From positions 1 to 7,950 of the forward strand of contig JAUNOJ010000073.1 of assembly GCA_030531135.1 (NCBI GenBank): 7,950 nucleotides of DNA, given 5' to 3'. Of the stretch, positions 1 through 5,820 are shown in pieces; the stretch's first letter is position 1, and each line of letters opens with the position of its first letter. Both the position numbers and the translations under genes were made by a program. The notes beneath the pieces are model-generated. The model did not search any database and was not told where the DNA came from. It was given only the letters and a program-made list of their open reading frames with translations. Origin of the DNA: Sutterellaceae bacterium. Lineage in GTDB: Bacteria; Pseudomonadota; Gammaproteobacteria; Burkholderiales; Burkholderiaceae_F.

Positions 1-53
1 TTCCGGTTGAGGGTGTTCTGACGGCATTGTGTCGTAAGTTAACGCGGGGTGTC

Positions 54-110
54 TTTAAGTTGAATTGCCTTAAAAATTCCCGCAAAATAATGTAATCCGT
101 TTATCTTAAA
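54..110 (+). promoter_or_regulatory. Upstream region of the LysR gene, with an inverted repeat and possible promoter
   Basis: The arms TTTAAG (54-59) and CTTAAA (69-74) form a perfect inverted repeat with a 9-base spacer. A third CTTAAA copy lies at 105-110. LysR-type regulators commonly bind such dyads and often control their own genes, so this is a candidate autoregulatory operator. A possible -10 box AATAAT lies at 86-91. The best -35 match (TTGCCT, 65-70) is only 15 bases away, so the promoter call is weak. The first 53 bases show nothing I can name. Confidence 0.3.
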
Positions 111-112
111 GC

Positions 113-150
113 AAAGCGGGCAATTTTTGGCAATCGTAAAGCCCGCTTTT
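113..150 (+). other. Stem-loop just upstream of the LysR start
   Basis: AAAGCGGGC (113-121) pairs perfectly with GCCCGCTTT (141-149) across a 19-base loop, and the last T lies in a run of four. Allowing one bulged T, GC at 111-112 can also pair with GC at 151-152. It may be the terminator of a gene to the left of the window, or a leader hairpin in the LysR mRNA. The T run is short, which weakens the terminator reading. The TTG at 149 lies inside the stem, which argues against using it as a start codon. Confidence 0.5.
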
Positions 151-172
151 GCAAAAAATCTCGGGAAACACA

Positions 173-1120
173 ATGAGCGATCAATCGGCTATTTATCTGC
201 AAACGCTATTTTCGGTGGGCAGCATTTCGCAAGCGGCAAAGCGCTTGGACATTTCGCAACCGTCGTTAACCCAACACATCCAACGCATCGAAAGCGAGTG
301 GGGTGTGGAAGTGATCGATCGTAGCGTGCGCCCGTTTCGTCCGACGGCAGCCGGCCAAATGGTTCTCGAAACGCTCATTGAAATGCACGATGCCAAAGAG
401 GCTTGCAAACGTGCTTTGATCGATCTTTCCAAGGGCGTGCGCGGGCACATTCGCATCGGCGTGTCCGAATACCGAGAAGTGTGCTTTTTAACCGAGGTGA
501 TCCCGGTTTTTCAAAAGAAGTACCCGATGGTGCAACTGTCTTTGGTCGAGGGTACGACGGATCAGTTGGAAGAATTTGCCAATGCCGGTCACACCGACGT
601 GTCGGTGACGATTGCTCCGACTGTCAACAGCGACCTTGTCGTCGAAGATCTCTTTGAAGAGCGCCATCTTTTGGTCATCCCCGAATCGTCTCGACTGATA
701 CCCAAAGAGGTCAAAGACAGCCCTGTCAACGACTTCAGTCATTTGCCGACATTTCACTTTGCCAAGCTCGATAAAAAGCCGTTTTTAATCGTCAAGCGCG
801 GTCAGCGCCTGCACGGCGTTTTCCAAGAGCTGTGTCGCAAGTGCGAAGTCAAACCCACATTGGTGCTCGAAAGCGAATCGTTAACCGCAGCTCTTGCATT
901 GGCCAACGCCGGCCTTGGCGCCACGATCGTCACGGATCGCCTCGCGCGCTACTTCATGCGCGGATTTGAGGGCGGCAGCCGGAAGCCGGGCGTACGCTTT
1001 TTTGACATCGATCCGCAAGTAACGCCGCGCAAGGTTGTGGTGGTGCGCCACAAGAGCCGCTACGTGCCCAAGGCCGTCAAAGCATTGATTGAAACGATGC
1101 AGGAAGTGGCTGCGAAGTAG
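173..1120 (+). CDS. LysR-family transcriptional regulator
   Basis: A cytoplasmic DNA-binding regulator of 315 residues, a normal length for the family. The N-terminal winged helix-turn-helix spans about residues 4-62. It shows the typical pattern SISQAAKRLDISQPSLTQHIQRIE (residues about 17-40), followed by a wing region with RPTAAGQ. A linker helix runs to about residue 88. The periplasmic-binding-protein-like effector domain follows (about 90-310), beginning GHIRIGVSEY and including ANAGLGATIV (about 244-253), a standard effector-pocket segment. I chose ATG 173 because GGGAA (163-167) sits 5 bases upstream and the protein then begins as LysR proteins usually do. The alternative TTG at 149 adds 8 residues and lies in a stem-loop. 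The next gene on this strand is the dipeptidase after 290 bases, a possible target. E. coli has a LysR regulator (TtdR) beside ttdA, but this gene is separated from ttdAB by pepE, so I do not call it TtdR. The effector is not deducible. Confidence 0.93.
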   Translation: MSDQSAIYLQTLFSVGSISQAAKRLDISQPSLTQHIQRIESEWGVEVIDRSVRPFRPTAAGQMVLETLIEMHDAKEACKRALIDLSKGVRGHIRIGVSEYREVCFLTEVIPVFQKKYPMVQLSLVEGTTDQLEEFANAGHTDVSVTIAPTVNSDLVVEDLFEERHLLVIPESSRLIPKEVKDSPVNDFSHLPTFHFAKLDKKPFLIVKRGQRLHGVFQELCRKCEVKPTLVLESESLTAALALANAGLGATIVTDRLARYFMRGFEGGSRKPGVRFFDIDPQVTPRKVVVVRHKSRYVPKAVKALIETMQEVAAK

Positions 1121-1142
1121 TCGGGCGGACCAAGCAAAATCA

Positions 1143-1219
1143 TTTGTAACCCACGGTATTGTTTGTAACAAATAGTGTTTTTATCGTAGAGGTTAACCCT
1201 TGAAATTTGTTGCGCAAAT
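1143..1219 (+). promoter_or_regulatory. Candidate operator region upstream of pepE
   Basis: TTTGTAAC occurs at 1143-1150 and again at 1162-1169, 19 bases apart start to start, close to two helical turns. The second copy overlaps the dyad TTGTT-TGT-AACAA (1159-1171). Further palindromes follow: GGTTAACC (1191-1198), and ATTTG-N5-CAAAT (1205-1219), whose right half overlaps TTGCGCAA (1210-1217). This clustering in a non-coding gap suggests protein binding, possibly by the adjacent LysR regulator. That assignment is inference. Confidence 0.35.
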
Positions 1220-1280
1220 ACTCCTTTATTAGGGGGAATACAACGGGGTTTACCCGCGAACGCTCGGATAGGACGATCTA

Positions 1281-1286
1281 TATACT
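1281..1286 (+). promoter_or_regulatory. Possible -10 box for the dipeptidase gene
   Basis: TATACT matches five of six bases of the TATAAT consensus. It would place the transcript start near 1293, at the foot of the leader hairpin. No good -35 box lies 16-18 bases upstream, as expected only if an activator is needed, so the call is tentative. Confidence 0.3.
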
Positions 1287-1293
1287 CGCCTCG

Positions 1294-1337
1294 TGTGCCG
1301 GAAAAACGACCACAAGGAAACTTGGTTTTTCCGCACA
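1294..1337 (+). other. Long structured RNA element in the pepE leader
   Basis: TGTGC-c-GGAAAAAC (1294-1307) pairs with GTTTTTCCGCACA (1325-1337), giving 13 base pairs with one bulged C (1299). Inside it, CAAG-GAAA-CTTG (1313-1324) forms a four-pair hairpin with a GNRA-type GAAA tetraloop, next to a 5-base bulge (1308-1312). Downstream, CCCGA-TTT-TCGGG (1356-1368) is a second small hairpin. Competing pairings exist: GGAAAC (1316-1321) or CGGAAA (1299-1304) can pair with bases in 1340-1346. I do not recognise a known riboswitch class. Confidence 0.55.
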
Positions 1338-1410
1338 AGGTTTCCGACGGATTCGCCCGATTTTCGGGGGAATGTTGGAAAAAACACCATCTCAACGAGG
1401 AGTATTCAAA

Positions 1411-2280
1411 ATGATGAATCGTCGTCAGCTTATTGCTGCTGCCGCTATGGCAGGCGCCGCTGCCCTTCCCGGAATCCAGGCCGCTCAGGCCAAACCCAAG
1501 ACGGCTATCCCGCCGCAAAAAGTCAGTGCAGCTCGCCGCGTTCTGATGCAATCGTCGTCGCGTTATCACAATTCCGGATACCTGGACTTCTGTGACGAGC
1601 AGTACGCACAGCTTTTCGACGAAAAGAAGCTCGAAATCGTGTTTGTGCCGTACGCCAAGGTTGCCGGCACTTACGAAGGCTACGAAAAGCAGGTTCAGGA
1701 CGCCTTTAAGCGCTACGGCCACAAGATCGTGTCGATTCATCGTTTTGCCGACCCGAAAAAGGCCGTGCGCGAAGCCCAAGCCATCGCCGTGGGCGGCGGC
1801 AACACCTGGGCATTGGTGACGCGTATGTACGAAGCGGGCATCATCGAAGAAATCCGCAATGCCGTCAACGGCGGCACGCCCTACGTGGGTTGGTCTGCAG
1901 GCGGCAACGTGTGCTGCCCGACGCTGCGTACCACCAACGATATGCCGATTGCAGAACCGCCGTCTTTCAATACCTTCGGCTTCGTTCCGTTCCAGACCAA
2001 TCCGCACTTTATTTCCGGCGGCAACCAGGGACTCAACAACGAAACGCGCGAAGATCGTATCGAAGAATTCTTGGCTTACAACAAGGACGAAGAAGTCATT
2101 GCTCTGCCCGAAGGCACGGCTCTCTATGTGACGGGTGAACACAACTGCGAAGTTTTGGGACCCAAGGATGCCGATCCCTTATATTGGTTCCGTCAGGCTC
2201 CCAAGGGTATGAAGCTTGAACGCATTGCCTTGGGTACCAAGTTCGACTTGCGTAATGTCGTTCCGGGCGGCAAGCTCTAA
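1411..2280 (+). CDS. pepE: Exported dipeptidase E (peptidase family S51) homologue
   Basis: Predicted serine peptidase of 289 residues; the family's characterised member cuts dipeptides with N-terminal aspartate. Residues 1-27 form an export signal: MMNRRQLI with two arginines, then an alanine-rich hydrophobic stretch ending AQA, a good signal-peptidase site before KPK. The twin arginines suggest the Tat route, though the motif is not perfect. The mature part matches PepE along its length: VGGGNTW (127-133), the nucleophile elbow GWSAGGN with Ser162, RTTNDMPI (173-180), NPHF with His199, and LPEG with Glu234. These align with Ser120, His157 and Glu192 of the enteric enzyme, so the triad looks complete. 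The enteric PepE is about 229 residues and cytoplasmic, so the extra length here is mainly the signal and linker. ATG 1411 is chosen because GAGGAG (1397-1402) lies 8 bases upstream; the adjacent ATG 1414 is possible. The open frame extends upstream to 1207, but that part is leader. Its exact substrate here is inferred. Confidence 0.9.
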   Translation: MMNRRQLIAAAAMAGAAALPGIQAAQAKPKTAIPPQKVSAARRVLMQSSSRYHNSGYLDFCDEQYAQLFDEKKLEIVFVPYAKVAGTYEGYEKQVQDAFKRYGHKIVSIHRFADPKKAVREAQAIAVGGGNTWALVTRMYEAGIIEEIRNAVNGGTPYVGWSAGGNVCCPTLRTTNDMPIAEPPSFNTFGFVPFQTNPHFISGGNQGLNNETREDRIEEFLAYNKDEEVIALPEGTALYVTGEHNCEVLGPKDADPLYWFRQAPKGMKLERIALGTKFDLRNVVPGGKL

Positions 2281-2317
2281 TCTAATGAAAAGAGCGCTTC
2301 GTCGCTTGACAAAATAT

Positions 2318-2356
2318 CGCCTTCTGCCGTTTTCTTTCGACAGAAGGCGTTTTTGT
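2318..2356 (+). terminator. Intrinsic terminator of the pepE transcript
   Basis: CGCCTTCTG (2318-2326) pairs perfectly with CAGAAGGCG (2341-2349) around a 14-base loop. A T run (TTTTTGT, 2350-2356) follows on the + strand. It lies 38 bases after the pepE stop. The A-rich flank on the left may let it work weakly in the other direction too. Confidence 0.88.
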
Positions 2357-2360
2357 ATCG

Positions 2361-2396
2361 TAAAAAAATGCCCATCGCTAAGAAAAGCTATGGGCA
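2361..2396 (-). terminator. Intrinsic terminator of the ttdAB operon
   Basis: TGCCCAT-c-GCT (2369-2379) pairs with AGC-t-ATGGGCA (2386-2396), with one mismatch and a 6-base loop. Read on the - strand, the hairpin is followed by seven T residues (complement of 2362-2368). It lies 60 bases past the ttdB stop, and directly abuts the + strand terminator. Confidence 0.87.
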
Positions 2397-2416
2397 AAGG
2401 CAAACTAAGAGATCCG

Positions 2417-2440
2417 CGCCCGGGGGAATATGACCGGGCG
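2417..2440 (-). other. GC-rich stem-loop just after ttdB
   Basis: CGCCCGG (2417-2423) pairs with CCGGGCG (2434-2440) around a 10-base loop, 16 bases beyond the ttdB stop. There is no T run on either side, so it is not a standard terminator. It may protect the 3' end of the ttdAB mRNA. Either strand could form it. Confidence 0.4.
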
Positions 2441-2455
2441 GGTATCCGATCGACT

Positions 2456-3073
2456 TTAGTCGGTAAAGCCGATCTTGGGCAGAATTTCTTCGACGATGGG
2501 TTCTTTACGAGCGTGGAAAAGAGCCTTGTTCTGTTCGAAGAGGTTGTTGCCCTTGGTGTCGATCGACACGATCAAGGGACCGAATTCCTTGACCTTCATG
2601 CACCAGAGGCTTTCGGGCATGCCCAGTTCGGGCCACTGAACGTCTTCGACCACTTCGACGGCTTCTGCACCGACCACGGCACAACCGGCCGGGAACACGC
2701 AGTGAATCGCCATACCTTCGCGGCAACCCTGTTCGGTGTTGGGACCCATACCGCCCTTACCGATCAAGAGACGCACACCGGTCTTTTCGATAAATTCGCG
2801 TTCGAAGAGCTCCATACGCATACTGGTCGTGGGACCGATGGCAACCACCTTCCAGCCGCTCGGGCTCGTTTCGTCGCGGGCCATGATGGGGCCGCCGTGG
2901 AAAATGGCGCGGTCTTTGATATCAACCGGAAGGTCGCGGCCGTGCTTGACCACACGGGTATGAGCGCAGTCGCGAGCCGTGACCAAGGACCCCGTCAAAT
3001 AAACCACATCACCGACTTTGAGATCGGCAACATCTTCAGCCTTAATCGGCGTCGTCAAAATTTTCTTGCTCAC
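2456..3073 (-). CDS. ttdB: L(+)-tartrate dehydratase, beta subunit
   Basis: Small subunit (205 residues) of the two-subunit [4Fe-4S] hydro-lyase that dehydrates L(+)-tartrate to oxaloacetate in the cytoplasm. It is the swivelling C-terminal domain of the class I fumarase fold. Visible family signatures are [15 protein letters not shown] (21-35), GPTTSMRME (80-88), IGKGGMGP (104-111), FPAGCAV (127-133) and [13 protein letters not shown] (161-173). From memory, the start [12 protein letters not shown] and the GMPESLW...[12 protein letters not shown] segment match E. coli TtdB closely, and the length is nearly the same (201), which favours tartrate dehydratase over two-subunit fumarase. The gene starts with GTG, overlapping the ttdA TGA by four bases (GTGA), which implies translational coupling. 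AAAGGGG (complement of 3081-3087) is a good ribosome site, 7 bases from the GTG. A fumarase role cannot be fully excluded from sequence. Confidence 0.88.
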   Translation of the reverse strand: MSKKILTTPIKAEDVADLKVGDVVYLTGSLVTARDCAHTRVVKHGRDLPVDIKDRAIFHGGPIMARDETSPSGWKVVAIGPTTSMRMELFEREFIEKTGVRLLIGKGGMGPNTEQGCREGMAIHCVFPAGCAVVGAEAVEVVEDVQWPELGMPESLWCMKVKEFGPLIVSIDTKGNNLFEQNKALFHARKEPIVEEILPKIGFTD

Positions 3074-3966
3074 AGCGTCACCCCTTTGTGCGTAAAGATT
3101 TCATAAGACAGATCGGACTTGAAGTGGATGCCGGCACGGCGATGTGCCCAGCAGCCGACGTTGACTGCGGCAGCCAAACAAGAGGGATGGCGAGCAGCCT
3201 GTTCGACATTGACACCCATCACCGACTTCACGCCGCCCACACCGTTGGGGCCGATGTTGATTCGGTTGAGACCGTCTTCGATCAAGCGTTCGAATTCGGC
3301 GCCGCGTGCATTGCTGTTGTGCGAGCCGATCGGGCGCATCAAAGCGCGCTTGGAAAGGATGCTGGCAACTTCGACGCTGCCGGCAATACCCACGCCCACC
3401 AACAACGGGGGACATGCGTTGATACCGCGATTGCAGATCAAATCAAAGATGAAGCGAACGACGCCTTCGTAACCTTCGCTGGGCATGAAGACTTTGCCGG
3501 TGCCGGGCAGAGAGCAGCCGCCGCCGGCCAAATAAGCATAGATCGTGCATTCGTCGCTGTTGGGGATGATTTGCCAATCCAGATAGGGAATACGAACGCC
3601 GGTGTTGTTACCCGTGTTCTTTTCGTCAAAGATTTGCACGGCGTTGTGGCGAAGCGGAGCGCGTTCGGTGGCCAAAATGGCAGCGTCGTGCAACATGGCG
3701 GGCAAATCGCCCAAATACGGGAAGTTGGCACCGCATTCGATGAAATATTGGATGACACCGGTGTCTTGGCAGCTCGGAACATTCAAGCGGGCGGCCGTGG
3801 CCTGGTTCTGGAACATCGTATCGTAGATGATGTTCGCGAGTTCCGAATTTTGCTGAGCGCGCAATTCTTCGAGCTTGGCGGTCACGTCATCAGGCAAGTG
3901 CTTGGACATATAGGCAGTGAAGTTGCCCATAATGTCGGTAAAGCGTTTTTTGGCTTCTGTGTTCAT
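3070..3966 (-). CDS. ttdA: L(+)-tartrate dehydratase, alpha subunit
   Basis: Large catalytic subunit (298 residues; E. coli TtdA is about 303) carrying the oxygen-sensitive [4Fe-4S] cluster. Cysteines in conserved contexts are Cys66 (CQDTG), Cys185 (ACPP) and Cys272 (GCWAHRR). The 119-residue spacing of the first two equals that of the cluster ligands in E. coli FumA. Other signatures are PLRHNAV (104-110), NTGNNTG (117-123), GGGCSLPG (148-155), [10 protein letters not shown] (161-170), VGVGIAGS (190-197) and RPIGS (211-215). It resembles TtdA more than the alpha half of fumarase. I start at ATG 3966 because the protein then begins as TtdA does and the upstream open frame (to 4023) has no family match. 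The ribosome site is weak (GGA 7 bases upstream). It heads a two-gene operon with ttdB. No tartrate transporter or dedicated regulator lies beside it, so the substrate rests on subunit similarity. Confidence 0.88.
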   Translation of the reverse strand: MNTEAKKRFTDIMGNFTAYMSKHLPDDVTAKLEELRAQQNSELANIIYDTMFQNQATAARLNVPSCQDTGVIQYFIECGANFPYLGDLPAMLHDAAILATERAPLRHNAVQIFDEKNTGNNTGVRIPYLDWQIIPNSDECTIYAYLAGGGCSLPGTGKVFMPSEGYEGVVRFIFDLICNRGINACPPLLVGVGIAGSVEVASILSKRALMRPIGSHNSNARGAEFERLIEDGLNRINIGPNGVGGVKSVMGVNVEQAARHPSCLAAAVNVGCWAHRRAGIHFKSDLSYEIFTHKGVTL

Positions 3967-4012
3967 AGCGGGGTCCAAAAACGTAGTAGGTTGAAAGTGG
4001 GTTCGGTTCGTC

Positions 4013-4050
4013 AAACGCCTCATCGGGCGTTTTTGTTGAGTGGAATTTTA
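4013..4050 (-). promoter_or_regulatory. Possible ttdA promoter and leader hairpin
   Basis: On the - strand, TAAAAT (complement of 4045-4050) matches the -10 consensus in five of six positions; the -35 region is poor. Transcription from it would start near 4038. The leader would then begin with a perfect 7-pair hairpin, AAACGCC (4013-4019) with GGCGTTT (4026-4032). On the + strand this same hairpin ends in five T residues, like a terminator, but no + strand gene lies upstream of it. Leader stabilisation or attenuation of ttdA is possible; neither is shown. Confidence 0.35.
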
Positions 4051-4091
4051 GAAAATACCGACAAGGATTGAAATAGCGGGGGTTTTGCTCG

Positions 4092-4118
4092 TTTTGTCGT
4101 ATTTGAGATACGGCAAAA
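4092..4118. promoter_or_regulatory. 27-base inverted repeat, candidate ttdA operator
   Basis: TTTTGTCGTAT (4092-4102) and ATACGGCAAAA (4108-4118) are inverted repeats with one mismatch and a 5-base centre (TTGAG). The repeat lies 126 bases upstream of the ttdA start and about 40 bases upstream of its candidate -10 box. That position and the GTAT-N5-ATAC core suit an activator site, for example a LysR-type regulator. It lacks T runs after either arm beyond those in the stem, so it is less like a terminator. Confidence 0.4.
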
Positions 4119-4182
4119 ATCGGTGTTCAAAATGCAATGTCGTTCGGGTTTTGAAGTTCACGAATGAGAATTTTGATTCCCC

Positions 4183-4216
4183 TTCGAAAGAATTATCTTA
4201 AATTAGTTCGAAAGAA
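4183..4216. repeat. Direct repeat TTCGAAAGAA
   Basis: The 10-base sequence TTCGAAAGAA occurs perfectly at 4183-4192 and 4207-4216, separated by a 14-base AT-rich spacer. Each copy contains the palindrome TTCGAA. The 24-base period is not a whole number of helical turns, but the repeat may still be a tandem binding site. A weak promoter-like pair (TTGATT 4173-4178, TATCTT 4194-4199) overlaps it. Confidence 0.4.
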
Positions 4217-4238
4217 GTAGATTGCAAAGGCTTGATTG

Positions 4239-4259
4239 GCGCAGGTTTGCGCTGTTTTT
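4239..4259 (+). terminator. Weak terminator-like hairpin in the gap
   Basis: GCGCA (4239-4243) pairs with TGCGC (4248-4252) around GGTT, and TGTTTTT follows on the + strand. The stem is only five pairs and no + strand gene precedes it. If it is real, it would end a very short transcript from the gap. Confidence 0.25.
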
Positions 4260-4280
4260 CCCCTGATTTTCAAAATGAGA

Positions 4281-4315
4281 CGACGCATGCCGGCAGGGTT
4301 TAGCCGGCACCGTCG
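4281..4315. repeat. GC-rich imperfect hairpin in the gap
   Basis: An inner perfect stem, TGCCGGC (4288-4294) with GCCGGCA (4303-4309), is flanked by an outer stem, CGACG (4281-4285) with CGTCG (4311-4315). A small asymmetric internal loop separates them, giving 12 pairs in all and an 8-base loop. Neither strand has a T run after it. It could be a REP-like element, an RNA structure or the remnant of a terminator. It stands out against AT-rich surroundings. Confidence 0.45.
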
Positions 4316-4363
4316 AAAGGATGAGTTTGCGTGCGGAAAATGGGATGAATTGCCTAGAAGTCT

Positions 4364-4379
4364 GTAGCAAAATTGCTAC
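4364..4379. promoter_or_regulatory. Perfect short inverted repeat, candidate operator
   Basis: GTAGCAA (4364-4370) and TTGCTAC (4373-4379) form a perfect dyad with a 2-base centre. The tight spacing suits a dimeric repressor site better than an RNA hairpin. It lies about 130 bases upstream of the ATPase gene start. Possible -10 boxes for that gene (GATAAT 4461-4466, TACAAT 4479-4484) follow, without good -35 partners. Confidence 0.35.
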
Positions 4380-4512
4380 GAATAATATGTTTTTATGCGA
4401 AATTTTTATAAAGGGTATTGTCCGGACTCAATATACATGCTCTCTAGTAACGGGAAGCCTGATAATGACGCTATATCGTACAATGCGCAGACAACCTTAG
4501 GAACAAATCGTC

Positions 4513-5703
4513 ATGATTACCGGCCCACGTCAAACCCTCCCCATCGGGCAATCCGATTTTGCGATGTTGAGGCAGGAAAATTGCGTCTATGTCGACAAAA
4601 CGGATCTGATTTTCAGTCTCTGCGAATCGCGCGAAAAGATTTTTCTTGTCCGGCCGAGTGGATTCGGAAAGTCGCTGTTGGTGTCCACCTTTGAATCGCT
4701 TTTCAAGTACGGCTTGCGCGACTTCAAAGGGCTGGCGATCGAAAAGCTGTGGCATGACAAAACATACGATGTTGTTCGCCTGGATTTTTCCGGCTTAAAC
4801 GAGTTTGCTGACGGGGAAGACTTTCAACAGAGACTTCAGAGTTTTTGGCTGTCTAAGTTTGCTCCGTTGGGGTTTGCCTATTCTCATGACAGTGGCATCG
4901 ATTTCATCGATCAATTTAAAGTCTGGCTGGATTCCAGAGAATATTCATCTTTAGTTGTTTTGATTGACGAATACGATGCGCCCCTGACGTCAAATTTGGA
5001 CAATCAAGAAGTTTTCGACAGTATCTGCCGAACACTGAGTAAGTTTTATCTTGCGCTCAAAGAGTACGAGGGGGTATTGCGCTTTTTCTTCATGACCGGA
5101 ATGACGAAAGCGTGCAATGCAAAGATTTTTTCGTCTTTCAACATTCTCAAAAATATCAGCGGTAAAACGCAGTATGGCAGTATCCTAGGGTTTACCGAAG
5201 AAGAGATCGCTTACAACTTTTCGGCGTATTTGCACAGAGCTTCCCAATCTCTTGACATTACCGATGACGACTTAATGGGGCAACTTGCCGAACACTATGG
5301 CGGGTACTGTTTCGAAACGCGCGCGGAAGTGCATGTTTTCACACCGTGGTCGGTCTTGAACTTCTTGGATGATCCGAAAAGCGGTTTTGTGAATTACTGG
5401 TACGGTAGTGGCGGTAAACCGGCTGTTCTGAAAAAGTATCTCAAGAATCATTTGTTAAGAGCTCCTTTAGAGGCTTCGGAACACACAGAGATTCGTCTTC
5501 AGGAGTTGTATTCCTCTCAGGCGTATGATGACATCGACGCAAACACGCTTTTGCTCCAGACCGGTTATTACACGATTCGCTCTGTCACCGATGACGGATA
5601 CGCAATCCTAGGTTGTCCGAATCGTGAAGTTGCCGCGTCTGTGACCAAACTTTACACCGACGACCAAAACGGTGAAAAAGGCCCGGCAGTCCAAGTGTCG
5701 TGA
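4513..5703 (+). CDS. AAA-ATPase-like protein, C-terminally truncated (nuclease-like domain missing)
   Basis: Member of the large gut-bacterial family that joins an AAA-ATPase-like domain to a C-terminal PD-(D/E)XK nuclease-like domain. Its function is unknown. Here 396 residues remain. The start fits the family: LPIGQSDFAMLR...YVDKTDLI (9-33), then the P-loop RPSGFGKSLL (47-56, usually RPRRFGKSL in the family, so the second R-R is altered). Walker B-like LVVLIDEYDAPL (147-158), FFMTGMTKA (192-200), ISGKTQYGSILGFTEEEI (215-232) and HYGGYCF (261-267) follow, then FTPWSVLNFLDD (276-287) and LLQTGYYTI (347-355). It stops soon after CPNREVAASVTKLY (368-381), where complete members continue for roughly 120-180 residues. 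The stop is TGA 5701-5703, but the same frame stays plausible afterwards, suggesting decay. ATG 4513 has AGGA (4499-4502) 10 bases upstream. It runs tail to tail into the methylase gene, 61 bases apart. It is probably a pseudogene remnant or a stand-alone ATPase domain. Confidence 0.82.
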   Translation: MITGPRQTLPIGQSDFAMLRQENCVYVDKTDLIFSLCESREKIFLVRPSGFGKSLLVSTFESLFKYGLRDFKGLAIEKLWHDKTYDVVRLDFSGLNEFADGEDFQQRLQSFWLSKFAPLGFAYSHDSGIDFIDQFKVWLDSREYSSLVVLIDEYDAPLTSNLDNQEVFDSICRTLSKFYLALKEYEGVLRFFFMTGMTKACNAKIFSSFNILKNISGKTQYGSILGFTEEEIAYNFSAYLHRASQSLDITDDDLMGQLAEHYGGYCFETRAEVHVFTPWSVLNFLDDPKSGFVNYWYGSGGKPAVLKKYLKNHLLRAPLEASEHTEIRLQELYSSQAYDDIDANTLLLQTGYYTIRSVTDDGYAILGCPNREVAASVTKLYTDDQNGEKGPAVQVS

Positions 5704-5820
5704 CTTCGTTCGGTCGAGGGGCTGTTGAAGAAGTTGTCGGACAACACAGTTGTACTCGAGAAAATTACTGCTCCGCATGATCGGCGACCTGACGAATCCG
5801 GGCCATTTCGTCATCCGTGA
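5704..5820 (+). pseudogene. In-frame remnant beyond the ATPase stop codon
   Basis: After TGA 5701-5703 the same frame stays open to TGA 5818-5820. Its first part reads LRSVEGLLKKLSDNTVVLEKI, an amphipathic stretch resembling the linker that precedes the nuclease-like domain in complete family members. Similarity appears to end near 5766, where the convergent methylase gene ends. I infer a nonsense change (for example TGG to TGA) plus loss of the 3' part, but the match is from memory of the family style. Confidence 0.35.
5733..5753. repeat. Alternating GTTGT/ACAAC inverted repeats between convergent genes
   Basis: GTTGTC (5733-5738) mirrors GACAAC (5740-5745) across one base, and ACAAC (5741-5745) also mirrors GTTGT (5749-5753). 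The middle block can pair with either neighbour, so the two hairpins exclude each other. No T run follows on either strand, so this is not an evident terminator. Confidence 0.25.

Noticed and set aside
1207..1410. Upstream open frame that would extend the dipeptidase N-terminus by 68 residues
   Set aside because: It covers the leader hairpins, has no family match, and would bury a clear signal peptide and the GAGGAG ribosome site in the middle of the protein.
1060..2142. Long reverse-strand open frame (360 codons) opposite pepE
   Set aside because: It lies antisense to a gene with intact catalytic motifs, has no recognisable domain, and is explained by the codon bias of the + strand gene.
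2216..3106. Long + strand open frame opposite ttdB
   Set aside because: It is the shadow of ttdB, whose family signatures are all on the - strand; the frame also runs through both terminators.
3088..4071. Long + strand open frame opposite ttdA
   Set aside because: It is antisense to a gene with conserved cluster cysteines and family motifs; no domain is recognisable in the + strand product.
4395..4694. Small + strand open frame overlapping the ATPase start
   Set aside because: About 60% of it is an out-of-frame reading of the ATPase gene, the rest lies in the gap, and it has no ribosome site or family match.
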